The position numbers were made by a program, and so were the translations under genes. A DNA stretch of 64,000 nucleotides, from assembly GCA_026400815.1 (NCBI GenBank), contig JAPLOI010000022.1, positions 50,609-114,608 on the forward strand, written 5' to 3'. Below the pieces are notes generated by a model. The model had not been told where the DNA came from, did not search any database, and was given only the letters and a program-made list of their open reading frames with translations. The stretch comes from Alphaproteobacteria bacterium (lineage in GTDB: Bacteria > Pseudomonadota > Alphaproteobacteria > Acetobacterales > Acetobacteraceae). Shown here piece by piece: positions 26,659 through 35,028 of this stretch; positions within the stretch are counted from its first letter, which is position 1, and the number at the start of each line of letters is the position of its first letter.

Positions 26659-27558
26659 CTACTGGGTCCTGAGCGACTCGGTGAATTCCTTCGCCAGCCG
26701 GATCGTCTCCGGCAGTTCGGACCAGAAGCGCTGCTGCAGTTCGATATCGCCCACCACGCCCTGCGGGAAGGTGCAGGTCTCCGCGATCTGCTTCCAGGGG
26801 ATATCCCCCCAGCCGAGCGGCAGGTGCAGGTCACCGGCACCGAAGGCGAGGTCTTCGGTTTGGGTATAGGTCCAGAAATCCTTCGGCCGGCCGAAGCTGT
26901 CGTGCAGGTGCAGGTGCTTGGAGAACGGCGCCAGGGCCTGGGCCTCGGCCACGAAGTCGGCGCCGTTCAGGGTGGAATGAATGTAGCCATGGCTGAAATC
27001 GAAGGTGGCCCGGATGAAAGGGTGATCGATCAATGCGAGTTCGGCCGCGAGGCGCGAGGGCAGCGGGTGGTGGCGTTCGCGGTCGTAGGTGAAGATGCAT
27101 TCCACGCACACCACCACGCCGGCCGCTTCGGCCAGCGGCGCGATGGCGGCGAGTGCCTCGCGCTGGCGGTCATAGGCGCGCTCGATCGCGGCCTGCTGCA
27201 TCTGGCGGGCGAAGCCGGCATGGATCACCAGGTGCATGGCGCCGACCGCCTGGGCCACCTCGATATTGGCCTTTAGCACATCGGTATGCAGGGCCAGCAA
27301 ATGCGGCTCTTCCATCAGGTTGATGCCGAGATGGCCGTGCAGCGTGGTGCGCACCGGCCGGTCGGCGACGATCTTCGCCACCTCGGCCACGCGCGGCTTC
27401 AGCACATGGGCGCCGACGATTACGTCGAGCCAGTGCAGCGGCAGTTCCACGATGTCCACGCCGTTGGCCAACGCGTTGTCGATGCTGGCGCCGAGATCGG
27501 CGTATTTCGGGTGGGTGACGGGGATGGAAAGGCCCACGCCCAGGTTGCCGTTGCTCAT
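26659..27558 (-). CDS. Sugar phosphate isomerase/epimerase family TIM-barrel protein
   Basis: A 299-residue xylose-isomerase-like TIM barrel (AP-endonuclease-2 superfamily). Metal-ligand patterns are visible: VELPLHW, LHGHLGINL, LVIHAGFA, VCVECIFTYD, ATFDFSHGYIH, LHLHDSFGRPKD and GDIELQQRF. Such proteins isomerise or epimerise sugars or inositols or act on other small molecules; the exact substrate is not fixed. GAGGT lies nine bases before ATG 27558. It is just downstream (11 bases) of a peptide-type ABC binding protein on the same strand, suggesting that it processes what that protein imports. Confidence 0.82.
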   Translation of the reverse strand: MSNGNLGVGLSIPVTHPKYADLGASIDNALANGVDIVELPLHWLDVIVGAHVLKPRVAEVAKIVADRPVRTTLHGHLGINLMEEPHLLALHTDVLKANIEVAQAVGAMHLVIHAGFARQMQQAAIERAYDRQREALAAIAPLAEAAGVVVCVECIFTYDRERHHPLPSRLAAELALIDHPFIRATFDFSHGYIHSTLNGADFVAEAQALAPFSKHLHLHDSFGRPKDFWTYTQTEDLAFGAGDLHLPLGWGDIPWKQIAETCTFPQGVVGDIELQQRFWSELPETIRLAKEFTESLRTQ

Positions 27559-27569
27559 GGGGAAAGACC

Positions 27570-29147
27570 TCAGGCGGTTGCGAAGGAAAGGTTGCCCGGG
27601 CCGAAATCCATGAACTCGGCCGGGTAGGGCTGCCAGGCGATCGATTTCTTCTTGCCGTACAGCATCACCAGGTCGTGCAGCACGGTGCCCGGCGGGTCGG
27701 TGGTTTCGTAGATGTCCTGCATGCGCGCGAAGGCGGCGCGGCGCTCGGCGACGTCCAGGCTGGTTTCCAGGATGTCGCAATCGGCGTTGAAGGCGGCGTT
27801 GGTCCATTCCTTGTAGCTGCCCTGCACCGGCCCGCGCGGGCCATACAGGCGCGAGAGCGCGCCGGCGGGGTCCTGGAACAGTACGGAGTTGGACCAGTCG
27901 CGGATGCCGCGGCCTTCGGGGGCGAAGATCTGGGTCCAGTTCTCCTTCACCTCCAGCTGCACGTTCAGGCCCACGGCCTTCCACATCTCCTGCAGCACCT
28001 GCGCGGTGGGAAGCTGCAGCGTGTAGTAGCCGGGGTGGGTGCGGTAGGGGATCGGCTCGCCCTTGTAGCCGGCATCCTTCAGCAGGCGGCGGGCCAGCTC
28101 GGGATCGAAGGTGGTGCCGATGCGGGCGGGGTCGTGCAGCGGGCCGAAGGCAGGGTGCTGGTAGGCGGCGGTGGCGCGGGTGGCGCCGTGGTAGAGCGAT
28201 TCCGCGATCATCTTGCGGTCGATCGAAACGGCGAGCGCGCGGCGGATGCGGGCATCGGCCAGCACCGGGTGGTTCTTGTCGAACACCAGCACGCGGAAGT
28301 TCAGGATCGGCCCGCCGATGGCTTCGCGGCCGGGCATGGCGTTCACCTGGCCCATCTGGTCCATCGGCAGTTCGGTGATCAGGTCCACCTCGCCAGTGGC
28401 CAGGGCGGCGACGCGGGCGCCGGTTTCGGGCATGACGCGGAAGGCGATCTCGCGCGCCGGCGGGCGGCCGCCGTGATAGGCGTCGTGCGCCTCGATCACG
28501 CAGCGCACGTCGATGCGCAGTTCCTTCGCCTTGTAGGGGCCGGTGCCGACGGGGGCGCGTTCCCAGGCTTCGAAGCTCGGCGCGGCGAGGTAGGTGGCTT
28601 TGCTAATGATCTGCCCGCCCCAGCCGGCCAGGCGCTGTTCCAGCAGCGGGTCGGTGGTGCGGGTGGCGATGCGGACGGTGCGGGAATCGACGGCTTCGGC
28701 ATGGGCGATGGTGCCGACGAAGATGCGGCCGATCGGGCCACCGGGGGCCTTCTCGCCGCTGAAGCGTTCGGGGCCGAAGGAGAAGGCGACGTCTTCGGCG
28801 GTGAGCAGGCCGCCATCGTGGAAGCGGACGCCTTCCTTGAGGGTGAACTCCACCATGGTGGGGGAGAGGCGGCGGTAGGACTGGGCGAGGCGGGGCTTGA
28901 GCTTCAGGCCATCCTTGTAATCGACCGCCAGCAGGCCCTCGAACATGTTGTAGCCGATGCGCCAGGAGACGTTGGAGAACTCGCGCATCGGTTCCAGGCT
29001 GCGCAGGGAGGATTGCACGCCGATGGTGAGAGCGGGGCGGGAGTCTGGCCCCTGGGCGCGGCTGGCGAGTGCGGTGGCCAGCACCGGGGCGGCTGCAATG
29101 GTGCCCCAGGCGGCGCGCAGCGCGGTGCGGCGGGAGATGCCGGCCAT
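27570..29147 (-). CDS. ABC transporter substrate-binding protein, family 5 (peptide/nickel type)
   Basis: A 525-residue periplasmic solute-binding protein. The N-terminus SRRTALRAAWG followed by a hydrophobic stretch and an Ala-x-Ala end is a Tat-like signal. The mature protein has the family-5 features: LRSLEPM, GLLAVDYKDGLKLKPRLAQSY, VEFTLKEGVRFHDG and TGPYKAKELR. A perfect AAGGAGG precedes ATG 29147. Cognate permeases and ATPases (Dpp/Opp type) are not in the window, so this is an orphan binding protein, co-transcribed with the TIM-barrel isomerase. The ligand is unknown. Confidence 0.9.
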   Translation of the reverse strand: MAGISRRTALRAAWGTIAAAPVLATALASRAQGPDSRPALTIGVQSSLRSLEPMREFSNVSWRIGYNMFEGLLAVDYKDGLKLKPRLAQSYRRLSPTMVEFTLKEGVRFHDGGLLTAEDVAFSFGPERFSGEKAPGGPIGRIFVGTIAHAEAVDSRTVRIATRTTDPLLEQRLAGWGGQIISKATYLAAPSFEAWERAPVGTGPYKAKELRIDVRCVIEAHDAYHGGRPPAREIAFRVMPETGARVAALATGEVDLITELPMDQMGQVNAMPGREAIGGPILNFRVLVFDKNHPVLADARIRRALAVSIDRKMIAESLYHGATRATAAYQHPAFGPLHDPARIGTTFDPELARRLLKDAGYKGEPIPYRTHPGYYTLQLPTAQVLQEMWKAVGLNVQLEVKENWTQIFAPEGRGIRDWSNSVLFQDPAGALSRLYGPRGPVQGSYKEWTNAAFNADCDILETSLDVAERRAAFARMQDIYETTDPPGTVLHDLVMLYGKKKSIAWQPYPAEFMDFGPGNLSFATA

Positions 29148-29284
29148 CGCGAATCCTCCTTGCTTCGCCCGTCATGGGCGGGGCCTGTCTAGCGGCGCTG
29201 TGTTGCAGCTGAACCGCAGCACGGTGACATCGCGATGAATCCCGCCCTATGGTCGCAGTGGGAAACGACCAGCGGGACCAAGCC

Positions 29285-30238
29285 ATGAACCTGAATATCT
29301 CCGCCCCCGGCAGCGATGCCTTCGACATGACCGGGACGGACGAGTTCCGCAGCCTGCTGACATCAGCGGGCGATCTGGGGATCGAGCATGATCCCGCGGT
29401 GCCTTATGCGTCGCGCAACATCGTGCTGCGCGGGCATCGCTTCCATTACCTGGAATGGGGCCGCCCGGACGCGCCGACGGTGGTGCTGCTGCATGGCGGG
29501 CACCAGCAGGCGCATTCCTGGGATCTGGTGAGCCTGTACCTGGCAAAGAACTACCGCGTGCTGGCGCTGGACCAGCGCGGGCATGGCGACAGCGAGTGGG
29601 CGCGGGACGTGGACTATTCCGGCGGGGCGATGGCGCAGGATGCGGCGGCGTTCCTGGCGGCGGTCGGCGGCGGCTCCCCGGTGGTGGTGGGGCATTCGAT
29701 GGGCGGGCGCAACGGGATGCTGCTGGCGCGTGACCATGCCGGCTGCATGGCGGCGCTGTGCATCGTGGATATCGGGCCGGAGATTTCCGATGCCGGGCGG
29801 GCGCAGATCGCGGGGTTCGTGACGGCCAACAACGAGTTCGACAATCTGGAGCACTTCATCGAGAACGTGCGGAAATACGATCCGTACCGGCCGCGTGAGC
29901 ACATCGAACGCACGGTGAAGTACAACATGTTCGAGCGGGTGGACGGGAAGTACATCAGCAAGTGCGACGCCACCCCGCGGCGGCTGGGGCTGCGGCCGGG
30001 CCAGAAGCCCGGGGACAGCGTGACGCTGGAAGACTGCGGCACGTTCGACCTGCCGGTGCTGGTGGTGCGCGGCGAGACGAGCAACATCCTGGCGCCCGAC
30101 GCTGCGGAGCGGCTGCGGGATGCGCTGCCGAAAGGCGAGCTGGTGACGGTGGAGAAGGCGGGGCACGGGGTGCCTTCGCAGAACACCAAGGGGTTCCTGG
30201 CGGCGCTGGTGCCTTGGCTGGGGCGGGTGGCGGGATAG
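29285..30238 (+). CDS. Alpha/beta hydrolase
   Basis: A 317-residue alpha/beta-hydrolase-fold enzyme. The oxyanion HGG (LLHGGHQQAHSW), nucleophile elbow GHSMGG (Ser138) and C-terminal catalytic His294 (AGHGVPSQN) are present; the acid is probably the Asp/Glu after LVVRGETSN. No signal peptide. Relatives include esterases, epoxide hydrolases and C-C bond hydrolases; no specific substrate can be given. It diverges from the peptide-type binding protein gene. Confidence 0.88.
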   Translation: MNLNISAPGSDAFDMTGTDEFRSLLTSAGDLGIEHDPAVPYASRNIVLRGHRFHYLEWGRPDAPTVVLLHGGHQQAHSWDLVSLYLAKNYRVLALDQRGHGDSEWARDVDYSGGAMAQDAAAFLAAVGGGSPVVVGHSMGGRNGMLLARDHAGCMAALCIVDIGPEISDAGRAQIAGFVTANNEFDNLEHFIENVRKYDPYRPREHIERTVKYNMFERVDGKYISKCDATPRRLGLRPGQKPGDSVTLEDCGTFDLPVLVVRGETSNILAPDAAERLRDALPKGELVTVEKAGHGVPSQNTKGFLAALVPWLGRVAG

Positions 30239-30248
30239 TCCAGAAAGG

Positions 30249-30331
30249 AAACCGCCAAGGCGCGAAGGGCGCCAAGAAGACGCCAAGGAGGGCTTGGCGC
30301 TATCTTGGCGATCTTGGCGCCTTGGCGGTTT
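30249..30331. repeat. Long imperfect palindrome built of CCAAG/CTTGG words
   Basis: Outer arms of 15 bases (AAACCGCCAAGGCGC at 30249-30263 and its exact complement at 30317-30331) enclose further GCCAAGA/TCTTGGC and CGCCAAG/CTTGGCG pairs, so nearly the whole 83 bases can fold. It lies between the convergent hydrolase and phosphoesterase genes and could terminate both. Confidence 0.75.
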
Positions 30332-30343
30332 ACCTGGCTTTTC

Positions 30344-31090
30344 CTAAGCCCAGCCCTTCTCGACCTTGTGGACCACCACGGCGGGCGGGGCATCCTCGCC
30401 TAGGTCGCAGATGATGTAGGTGGGGCCGCGGCCGACCTTGTCGGTGGGGGAGCCGGCGAAGGCGGCCAGGGTGCGGTCTTCGCCGATTTCCATGGCGGCG
30501 TGGTGGTGGCCGAGGGCGATGTAGTCGCAGGGGCTGGCGTCGATCTCGCGGGCGTGGATGGGCGAGGAGCGGTCGGTGTCGCCGCCGTGGGGCACGAACA
30601 GGCCGTGGCCCATGGCGATATACCAGCGCACGCCAGTGGGGCGCGGGGGCAGGCCGCCCAGGGGGGCGTAGAGGCGGTTGTGCTCCACCATGCCGCGGCC
30701 CCAGCAGGCGAGGTCCAAATGCGGGACGGTCACGGTTTCGCCCTCATGCGCCAGGAGGCACTGGACGTTGGGCAGGCTGTTGAAATCGTAGCGGTGGTAG
30801 ATGGAGCCGGTTTCCAGGCAATCGTGGTTGCCGGGGATCATCAGCACCGGGATGGGAATGGCGGCCAGGGTGGCCATGGCCCATTCGATGGTGGCGGGGG
30901 TGGCGCGGTTGCTGTCGAACAGATCGCCGGCCAGGAGAAACAGCTGGGGGTCGTGGGCGAGCATCGCCTCGATCGCGTGGGCGAAGGCGGTGCGGTGGAA
31001 TTCGCTGCCCTCCGCGCCCAGGGCCTGGCCGTAGCCGCTGGCGTCCAGATGGATGTCGGCGCAATGGGCGATGCGCAGGCGGTCGGTCAT
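30344..31090 (-). CDS. Calcineurin-like metallophosphoesterase (Mre11/SbcD-like)
   Basis: About 248 residues with the full metallophosphoesterase set: ADIHLD at the N-terminus, GDLFDSN, PGNHDC, and GHGLF / GHHHAA in the C-terminal half. The ADIHLD opening and overall order resemble DNA-repair exonuclease subunits of the SbcD/Mre11 type, but the protein is shorter and no SbcC ATPase is adjacent, so a cyclic-nucleotide or other phosphodiesterase is possible. ATG 31090 overlaps the stop of the upstream frame (ATGA), implying coupling. Confidence 0.85.
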   Translation of the reverse strand: MTDRLRIAHCADIHLDASGYGQALGAEGSEFHRTAFAHAIEAMLAHDPQLFLLAGDLFDSNRATPATIEWAMATLAAIPIPVLMIPGNHDCLETGSIYHRYDFNSLPNVQCLLAHEGETVTVPHLDLACWGRGMVEHNRLYAPLGGLPPRPTGVRWYIAMGHGLFVPHGGDTDRSSPIHAREIDASPCDYIALGHHHAAMEIGEDRTLAAFAGSPTDKVGRGPTYIICDLGEDAPPAVVVHKVEKGWA

Positions 31091-31593
31091 GCGGCGGCTG
31101 GCTCCGGGTGGGCGGATGTTCGTATGGGAAGTGACGGTGGCGGGCAAGCCGGGGGCGGTTTGGTGTAATTACGAAAACGGAACAATCGGGGCGTGCGGAT
31201 GCGCGGGCCAGGGGAGGCCCGAAAGACAAATGGGGGGGGGTGCGACGGACGCGGGACCTGGGGGGGGTGTGCGCGGCGGGGTGGGGCGCGTGACGGCGCC
31301 GGGCGGAATGCCGGCATGTGCACGGGTTGCGGGCGCAGTTCGGGCGTGGGGATGCCATGGGGGGCGGTGCGGGCCCGGCGGGTGCGGGTGGGGCGGTCTT
31401 CGGGGTGGGTGGCCTGGCGGCCGGCTTCCCACGCGGCGGCCAGGATGGTCAGGCAGCCCAGCACGGCGGCGACCCAGGCCAGAATCAGGGCGTGCGCCAC
31501 CTCCCCGCGCCATGCGCGAGCTTGGGCCATCGAGCCCATCGCGGCAGCCATGCCGGCGAAGTGCTGGGCCAGGGAAGGAGGTGCCTGGGTCAT
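31087..31593 (-). CDS. Hypothetical protein, one TM helix and a Pro/Arg-rich tail
   Basis: A 168-residue frame with one hydrophobic segment (about residues 35-55, ALILAWVAAVLGCLTILAAAW) followed by a long proline/arginine-rich tail likely to be disordered. Its stop overlaps the ATG of the metallophosphoesterase, favouring a real gene, but there is no good Shine-Dalgarno before ATG 31593 and the tail composition could be a by-product of GC-rich DNA. No family recognised. Confidence 0.45.
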   Translation of the reverse strand: MTQAPPSLAQHFAGMAAAMGSMAQARAWRGEVAHALILAWVAAVLGCLTILAAAWEAGRQATHPEDRPTRTRRARTAPHGIPTPELRPQPVHMPAFRPAPSRAPPRRAHPPQVPRPSHPPPFVFRASPGPRIRTPRLFRFRNYTKPPPACPPPSLPIRTSAHPEPAAA

Positions 31594-31597
31594 GCAG

Positions 31598-31612
31598 GTG
31601 AATATAATTCAC
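31598..31612. promoter_or_regulatory. Palindromic operator candidate GTGAATATAATTCAC
   Basis: Perfect 6-bp arms (GTGAAT/ATTCAC) around ATA, four bases upstream of ATG 31593. It is AT-rich in a GC-rich setting and overlaps a plausible -10 region, so a repressor site or leaderless promoter is possible. Confidence 0.35.
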
Positions 31613-31669
31613 TAATGTTAGCGATGCAAGGGGTGCGGGAGAATTTTCTTTGGGCGTTCGCAAGGGAAG

Positions 31670-31820
31670 GAAGGCCTTCTTTTTCTGAAAAAAAAGAAGC
31701 AAAAAGACTTTATTCGTTTGCGCTGTGAAGAACCCGGTCCTCCGTGGGGAAGACCGGGCGGCTTGGCCGCGCAGTTATAAAAGTTTTTTGGTTCTTTTTT
31801 TCAAAAAAGAACCGCTTTCT
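31670..31820 (+). repeat. Composite hairpin element A-spacer-B (copy 1)
   Basis: Hairpin A (CTTCTTTTTC 31676-31685 with GAAAAAAAAGAAG opposite, then CAAAAAGACTTT) and hairpin B (TTTTTTGGTTCTTTTTTTCA then AAAAAAGAACC, ending near 31814) are separated by a GC-rich spacer that folds itself (CCCGGTC/GACCGGG). It occupies most of the gap 31594-31932, in which no gene is seen. Confidence 0.75.
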
Positions 31821-31870
31821 TACGCTGGCCAGCGCAATCAATGACCGGTGTTACGGTGGAGGGTAAGAAC

Positions 31871-31899
31871 TGGATTGCTTCGCGACGCTCGCAATGACG
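31871..31899. repeat. Short widespread-type palindrome (ATTGC...GCAAT)
   Basis: TGGATTGCTTCGCGACG followed by CTCGCAATGACG: arms ATTGC (31874-31878) and GCAAT (31891-31895). This matches the kind of short intergenic repeat seen in many proteobacterial genomes. It lies just downstream of the SDR gene's stop. Confidence 0.6.
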
Positions 31900-31932
31900 G
31901 GGGTGATGGGTCGGTGGTTGCGGAGGTTGGTA

Positions 31933-32715
31933 TCAGTGCCCGATGTAATCCGTCCGCCCGCCATCGGCGGTCAGCACTTGCGCCGTGACAAAGCTGGCAT
32001 CGGGCGAGGCGAGGAACGCCACGGCGGCGGCGATTTCGTCGGGTTCGCCGACGCGGCCGAGGATGGTGATCTTGCTGAAGGCGGAAGTGGTTTCGGCCCA
32101 TTCCTCGGCGCTGCGCTTGCCTTGCGTCATGTCCGAGCGGGTGAGGCCGGGGGCGACGGCGTTCACGGTGATGCCGTGCTGGCCCAGCTCGTAGGCGAAG
32201 CGGCGGGTGAGCAGGTTCACTTCGGCCTTGGTGGAGGCATAGAAGTGGTTGCCGACGAAGCCGGTGTTGCCGAAGGAGGCGACCGAGGAGATGTTGACGA
32301 TGCGGCCGTAGCGGCGGGCTTTCATGCCGGCCATGACGGCGCGCACGCCGTGGATGACGCCATCCACGTTGACGGCGCGCAGGCGGGCGAAGCCTTCGGG
32401 CTCCCAGCTTTCCAGCGTGGCGGGCCAGCCGATGCCGGCGTTGTTGACCAGGATGGTGAGCGGGCCGAGTTCGGCTTCCGTGCGGGCGACCATGGCCTGT
32501 ACGGCGGCCTGGTCGGCCACGTCGGCGCCGACGGTGATGGCCTGGCCGCCGGCGGATTTCACCTCGGCGGCGAGTTCCTCGGCGGCGTCTGGCCGGGTGG
32601 TGTAGTTGATGGCCACGGCGCAGCCCGCGGCGGCGAGGCGGCGGACGGTGGCGCGGCCGATGCCGCGGGCGCCGCCGGTGACGAGAGCGACCTGATTTTG
32701 CCAGCTTGCGGCCAT
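31933..32715 (-). CDS. Short-chain dehydrogenase/reductase
   Basis: A 260-residue classical SDR. The cofactor motif TGGARGIG is at 14-21, NNAG near residue 90, and the catalytic Ser (NISSVASF) with Tyr159-Lys163 (YASTK). The closing PGLTRSDM and a C-terminal TADGGRTDYIGH fit the FabG-like acetoacetyl-CoA/3-oxoacyl reductase group; the substrate is not determined. Its TGA stop lies in a TGATACCAACC word identical to that at the end of the repeat at 8166. No neighbour on the same strand suggests a pathway. Confidence 0.9.
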   Translation of the reverse strand: MAASWQNQVALVTGGARGIGRATVRRLAAAGCAVAINYTTRPDAAEELAAEVKSAGGQAITVGADVADQAAVQAMVARTEAELGPLTILVNNAGIGWPATLESWEPEGFARLRAVNVDGVIHGVRAVMAGMKARRYGRIVNISSVASFGNTGFVGNHFYASTKAEVNLLTRRFAYELGQHGITVNAVAPGLTRSDMTQGKRSAEEWAETTSAFSKITILGRVGEPDEIAAAVAFLASPDASFVTAQVLTADGGRTDYIGH

Positions 32716-32855
32716 GCCATGTTCCTCCTGGATTTGGGTCCAGTGTCGGATGTGGCGGGCTTGGCGGCAATCCCCTGCCAGGGTGGGGCCCTGGCAGGTG
32801 GCGGCTAGACTTGCAAGATGCGACGCAAATCAGCGCGGCGGGGATTCACGCTGGC

Positions 32856-33113
32856 TCAGTTGCAGAATGCAACGCTCGGATGGTTGGCTGTTACAGTGCC
32901 GTGCGCGAGGGCAAGCCGCTCCTCGATCGCCTGGGCGGATTCGGCCCACTGGGCCATCTGGGTGGAGAGCATGCGCAAATCGGCCATCTGGCCTTCGTCC
33001 AGGTCGTCGAACTCGCCATGGTCGATGCGGCAGGCCAGCTCGTCGGCGGCATCGGCGATTTCACGGCTGAGCACGGCGGGGGGCGGCAGCGCGGAGGCAG
33101 GAAGACGGTGCAT
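32856..33113 (-). CDS. Small hypothetical acidic protein
   Basis: An 85-residue, probably helical protein (REIADAADELACRIDHGEFDDLDEGQMADLRML...). AAAGGA lies seven bases before ATG 33113, a good start. No known family, signal peptide or membrane helix. The high Asp/Glu content and heptad-like leucines suggest a small helical protein. It stands alone between the SDR gene and a divergent small secreted protein. Confidence 0.6.
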   Translation of the reverse strand: MHRLPASALPPPAVLSREIADAADELACRIDHGEFDDLDEGQMADLRMLSTQMAQWAESAQAIEERLALAHGTVTANHPSVAFCN

Positions 33114-33482
33114 GCGTGTATCCTTTAGGGCAAGATCTTGAAAGTGCTGGGATAAAAGCGAAGAGCTTAGGGCGGCAGGTAGTGGATGTGAGGGGCCGGG
33201 TGGGGGAACCAGGGTGCCCCTTGCGGGGTCACCCTGGCGTCGCCCGGATCAAACAGGCGGTGCTGAAACGCAGCGTTGTGCAAAGGCAGGGTCTGGCAAG
33301 GCAGTGGCAGTTGTGGGCGCCGGGGTGAAATCCGCCGGTGCTGGGGTCTGTGCAAGCGTTATGCCAACGTGACACGTGTGTGATGCTCCCGGCATGGCGG
33401 CGTGGCCTGCCGGGGGCGGAACGGCCGCCAACGGAATGGCGCCTGCCGCGTTTGCCTTGCCTATGCGGCAAGGAGACCTGCC
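33114..33482. other. Intergenic region with a strong hairpin
   Basis: A 369-base gap between divergent small genes. It holds a hairpin at 33209-33237 (CCAGGGTG, CCCC, loop TTGC, GGGG, CACCCTGG) without a U-tract. No coding frame with a ribosome-binding site is seen. It must contain both promoters. Confidence 0.5.
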
Positions 33483-33725
33483 ATGCCCCACCCCTTTCTC
33501 GGCCTGATCGCGCTGGGCTTGCGTCTGCTGGCCGGGCCGGTGCCGGCCCAGGCGGAGGTGTTTGGGGAGGCGTGGCAGGAGCGGTCCCGGTGGGATTGGG
33601 GGCAGCATCGCACCGGCTTTGCCCGGGACGCGCCGGAGATGCCCGTGGTGCCTGCGCCGATCCGCGACCATGGGGATGATCCCGGCGCCCCGGTGCGTTT
33701 CGCCAGGCGACCGCATCAGGGCTGA
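33483..33725 (+). CDS. Small secreted protein
   Basis: An 80-residue protein with a clear signal peptide (MPHPFLGLIALGLRLLAGPV, cleavage after AQA near residue 24) and a mature part of about 56 residues rich in Arg, Trp and Pro. AAGGAGA eight bases before ATG 33483 is one of the best ribosome-binding sites in this region, which makes the gene convincing despite its size. No family recognised and no cysteines in the mature part. Confidence 0.65.
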   Translation: MPHPFLGLIALGLRLLAGPVPAQAEVFGEAWQERSRWDWGQHRTGFARDAPEMPVVPAPIRDHGDDPGAPVRFARRPHQG

Positions 33726-33807
33726 TTGCGGCCCCCGGATTGCGCCCCCCTGATTGCGATGCGCCTGCATTGCGCTACCTTTCGCGTGGCCTGCGAAAGG
33801 ATTCCCG

Positions 33808-35019
33808 ATGCCGCTTGATCTTGCCCATGTGCGTTCCTGCTTCCCGGCGCTGGCCGACGGGTTTGCCTATTTCGACAATGCCGGCGGATCGCTGGTGCTG
33901 CGCGGGGTGGCGGAGCGGGTGGCCGACTATCTGCTGACCACCAGCGTGCAGACGGGTGCCAACTACGCCCATTCGCAGCGCGCCTCCGCCCGGCTGGCCG
34001 AGGCGCGGGCGCGGGTGGCGACGTGGATTGGGGCGCGGCGGCCGGAGGAGGTGGTGTTCGGGCCTTCCACCACGGTGTTGGCGCAGTTCCTGGCCAAGGC
34101 GATGGCCTCCCGCCTGCAACCGGGCGACGAGGTGGTGGTGACGGATTTCGACCACGAGTCCAACATCGGCCCGTGGCGCGCGCTGGAGAAGGCGGGCGTG
34201 GTGGTGCGCGAATGGCGCATCAACCCCGAGACGATGCGGCCGGACCTGGCGGACCTGGATGCGCTGCTGGGGCCGCGCACGCGGCTGGTGGCGGTGACCC
34301 ATGCCTCCAACATCCTGGGCACGATCATGCCGGTGGCGGAGATCGCCCGGCGCGTGCATGCGGCCGGGGCGGAGCTGGTGGTGGATGCGGTGGCCTATGC
34401 GCCGCACCGGGCGTTGGATGTGGCGGGCTGGGATGTCGATTACTACATCTTCAGCTTCTACAAGACGTACGGGCCGCATTTCGCGGTGATGTACGGCAAG
34501 CACGACAAGCTGCTGGAACTGGACGGGCTGTACCACTGGTTCTACGGGCGCGAGAAGGTCCCGGCCAAGCTGGAGCCGGGCAACCCGAGCTATGAGGGTG
34601 CCTGGGGCGCCGCGGGGATTGTGGACTACCTGGAATCGCTCGGCGGCGGCACCGGAAGGGCGGCGCTGGAGCGCGGCTTTGGCGATATCGCGGTGCATGA
34701 GGCGGCGCTGGCGGAGCGGCTGCTGGGCTTCCTGCGCAGCCGCAACGACATCCGGGTGATCGGCGAGCGGACCTCCGACGCAGCAGTGCGGGTGCCGACG
34801 ATCGCGTTCAAGGTGGCGGGGCGCGATTCCGCGGCGATCGTGGCGGCGGTGGACCAGGACCCGATCGGCATCCGTTTCGGCGATTTCCACTCGCGCCGGC
34901 TGGTGGAGCAGCTGGGGCTGCTGGAGGGCAACGGCGTGGTGCGCGCCTCCATGGTTCACTACAACACGCTGGAGGAAGTGGACCGGCTGGTGGAGAGCCT
35001 GCAGCGGGCCCTGGCCTGA
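33808..35019 (+). CDS. Class V aminotransferase (cysteine desulfurase-like)
   Basis: A 403-residue PLP-dependent enzyme of the class V aminotransferase/CsdA-like group. It begins with the YFDNAGGSL motif, has DFDHESNIGPWR and VTHASNILGTIMPV in the PLP domain, and the Schiff-base Lys219 in FSFYKTYGPH. The active-site cysteine loop of true IscS/SufS desulfurases is not evident, so it may act on another amino acid. AAAGGA lies seven bases before ATG 33808. The LOG-family gene follows nine bases after its stop, likely in one transcript. Confidence 0.87.
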   Translation: MPLDLAHVRSCFPALADGFAYFDNAGGSLVLRGVAERVADYLLTTSVQTGANYAHSQRASARLAEARARVATWIGARRPEEVVFGPSTTVLAQFLAKAMASRLQPGDEVVVTDFDHESNIGPWRALEKAGVVVREWRINPETMRPDLADLDALLGPRTRLVAVTHASNILGTIMPVAEIARRVHAAGAELVVDAVAYAPHRALDVAGWDVDYYIFSFYKTYGPHFAVMYGKHDKLLELDGLYHWFYGREKVPAKLEPGNPSYEGAWGAAGIVDYLESLGGGTGRAALERGFGDIAVHEAALAERLLGFLRSRNDIRVIGERTSDAAVRVPTIAFKVAGRDSAAIVAAVDQDPIGIRFGDFHSRRLVEQLGLLEGNGVVRASMVHYNTLEEVDRLVESLQRALA

Positions 35020-35028
35020 GGGGCGGGC

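Noticed and set aside
31838..32770. Extended minus-strand frame overlapping the SDR gene with a SLRASRSNP-like peptide
   Set aside because: That peptide is the translation of a common short intergenic palindrome (31871-31899), and the frame is a shadow of the SDR gene.
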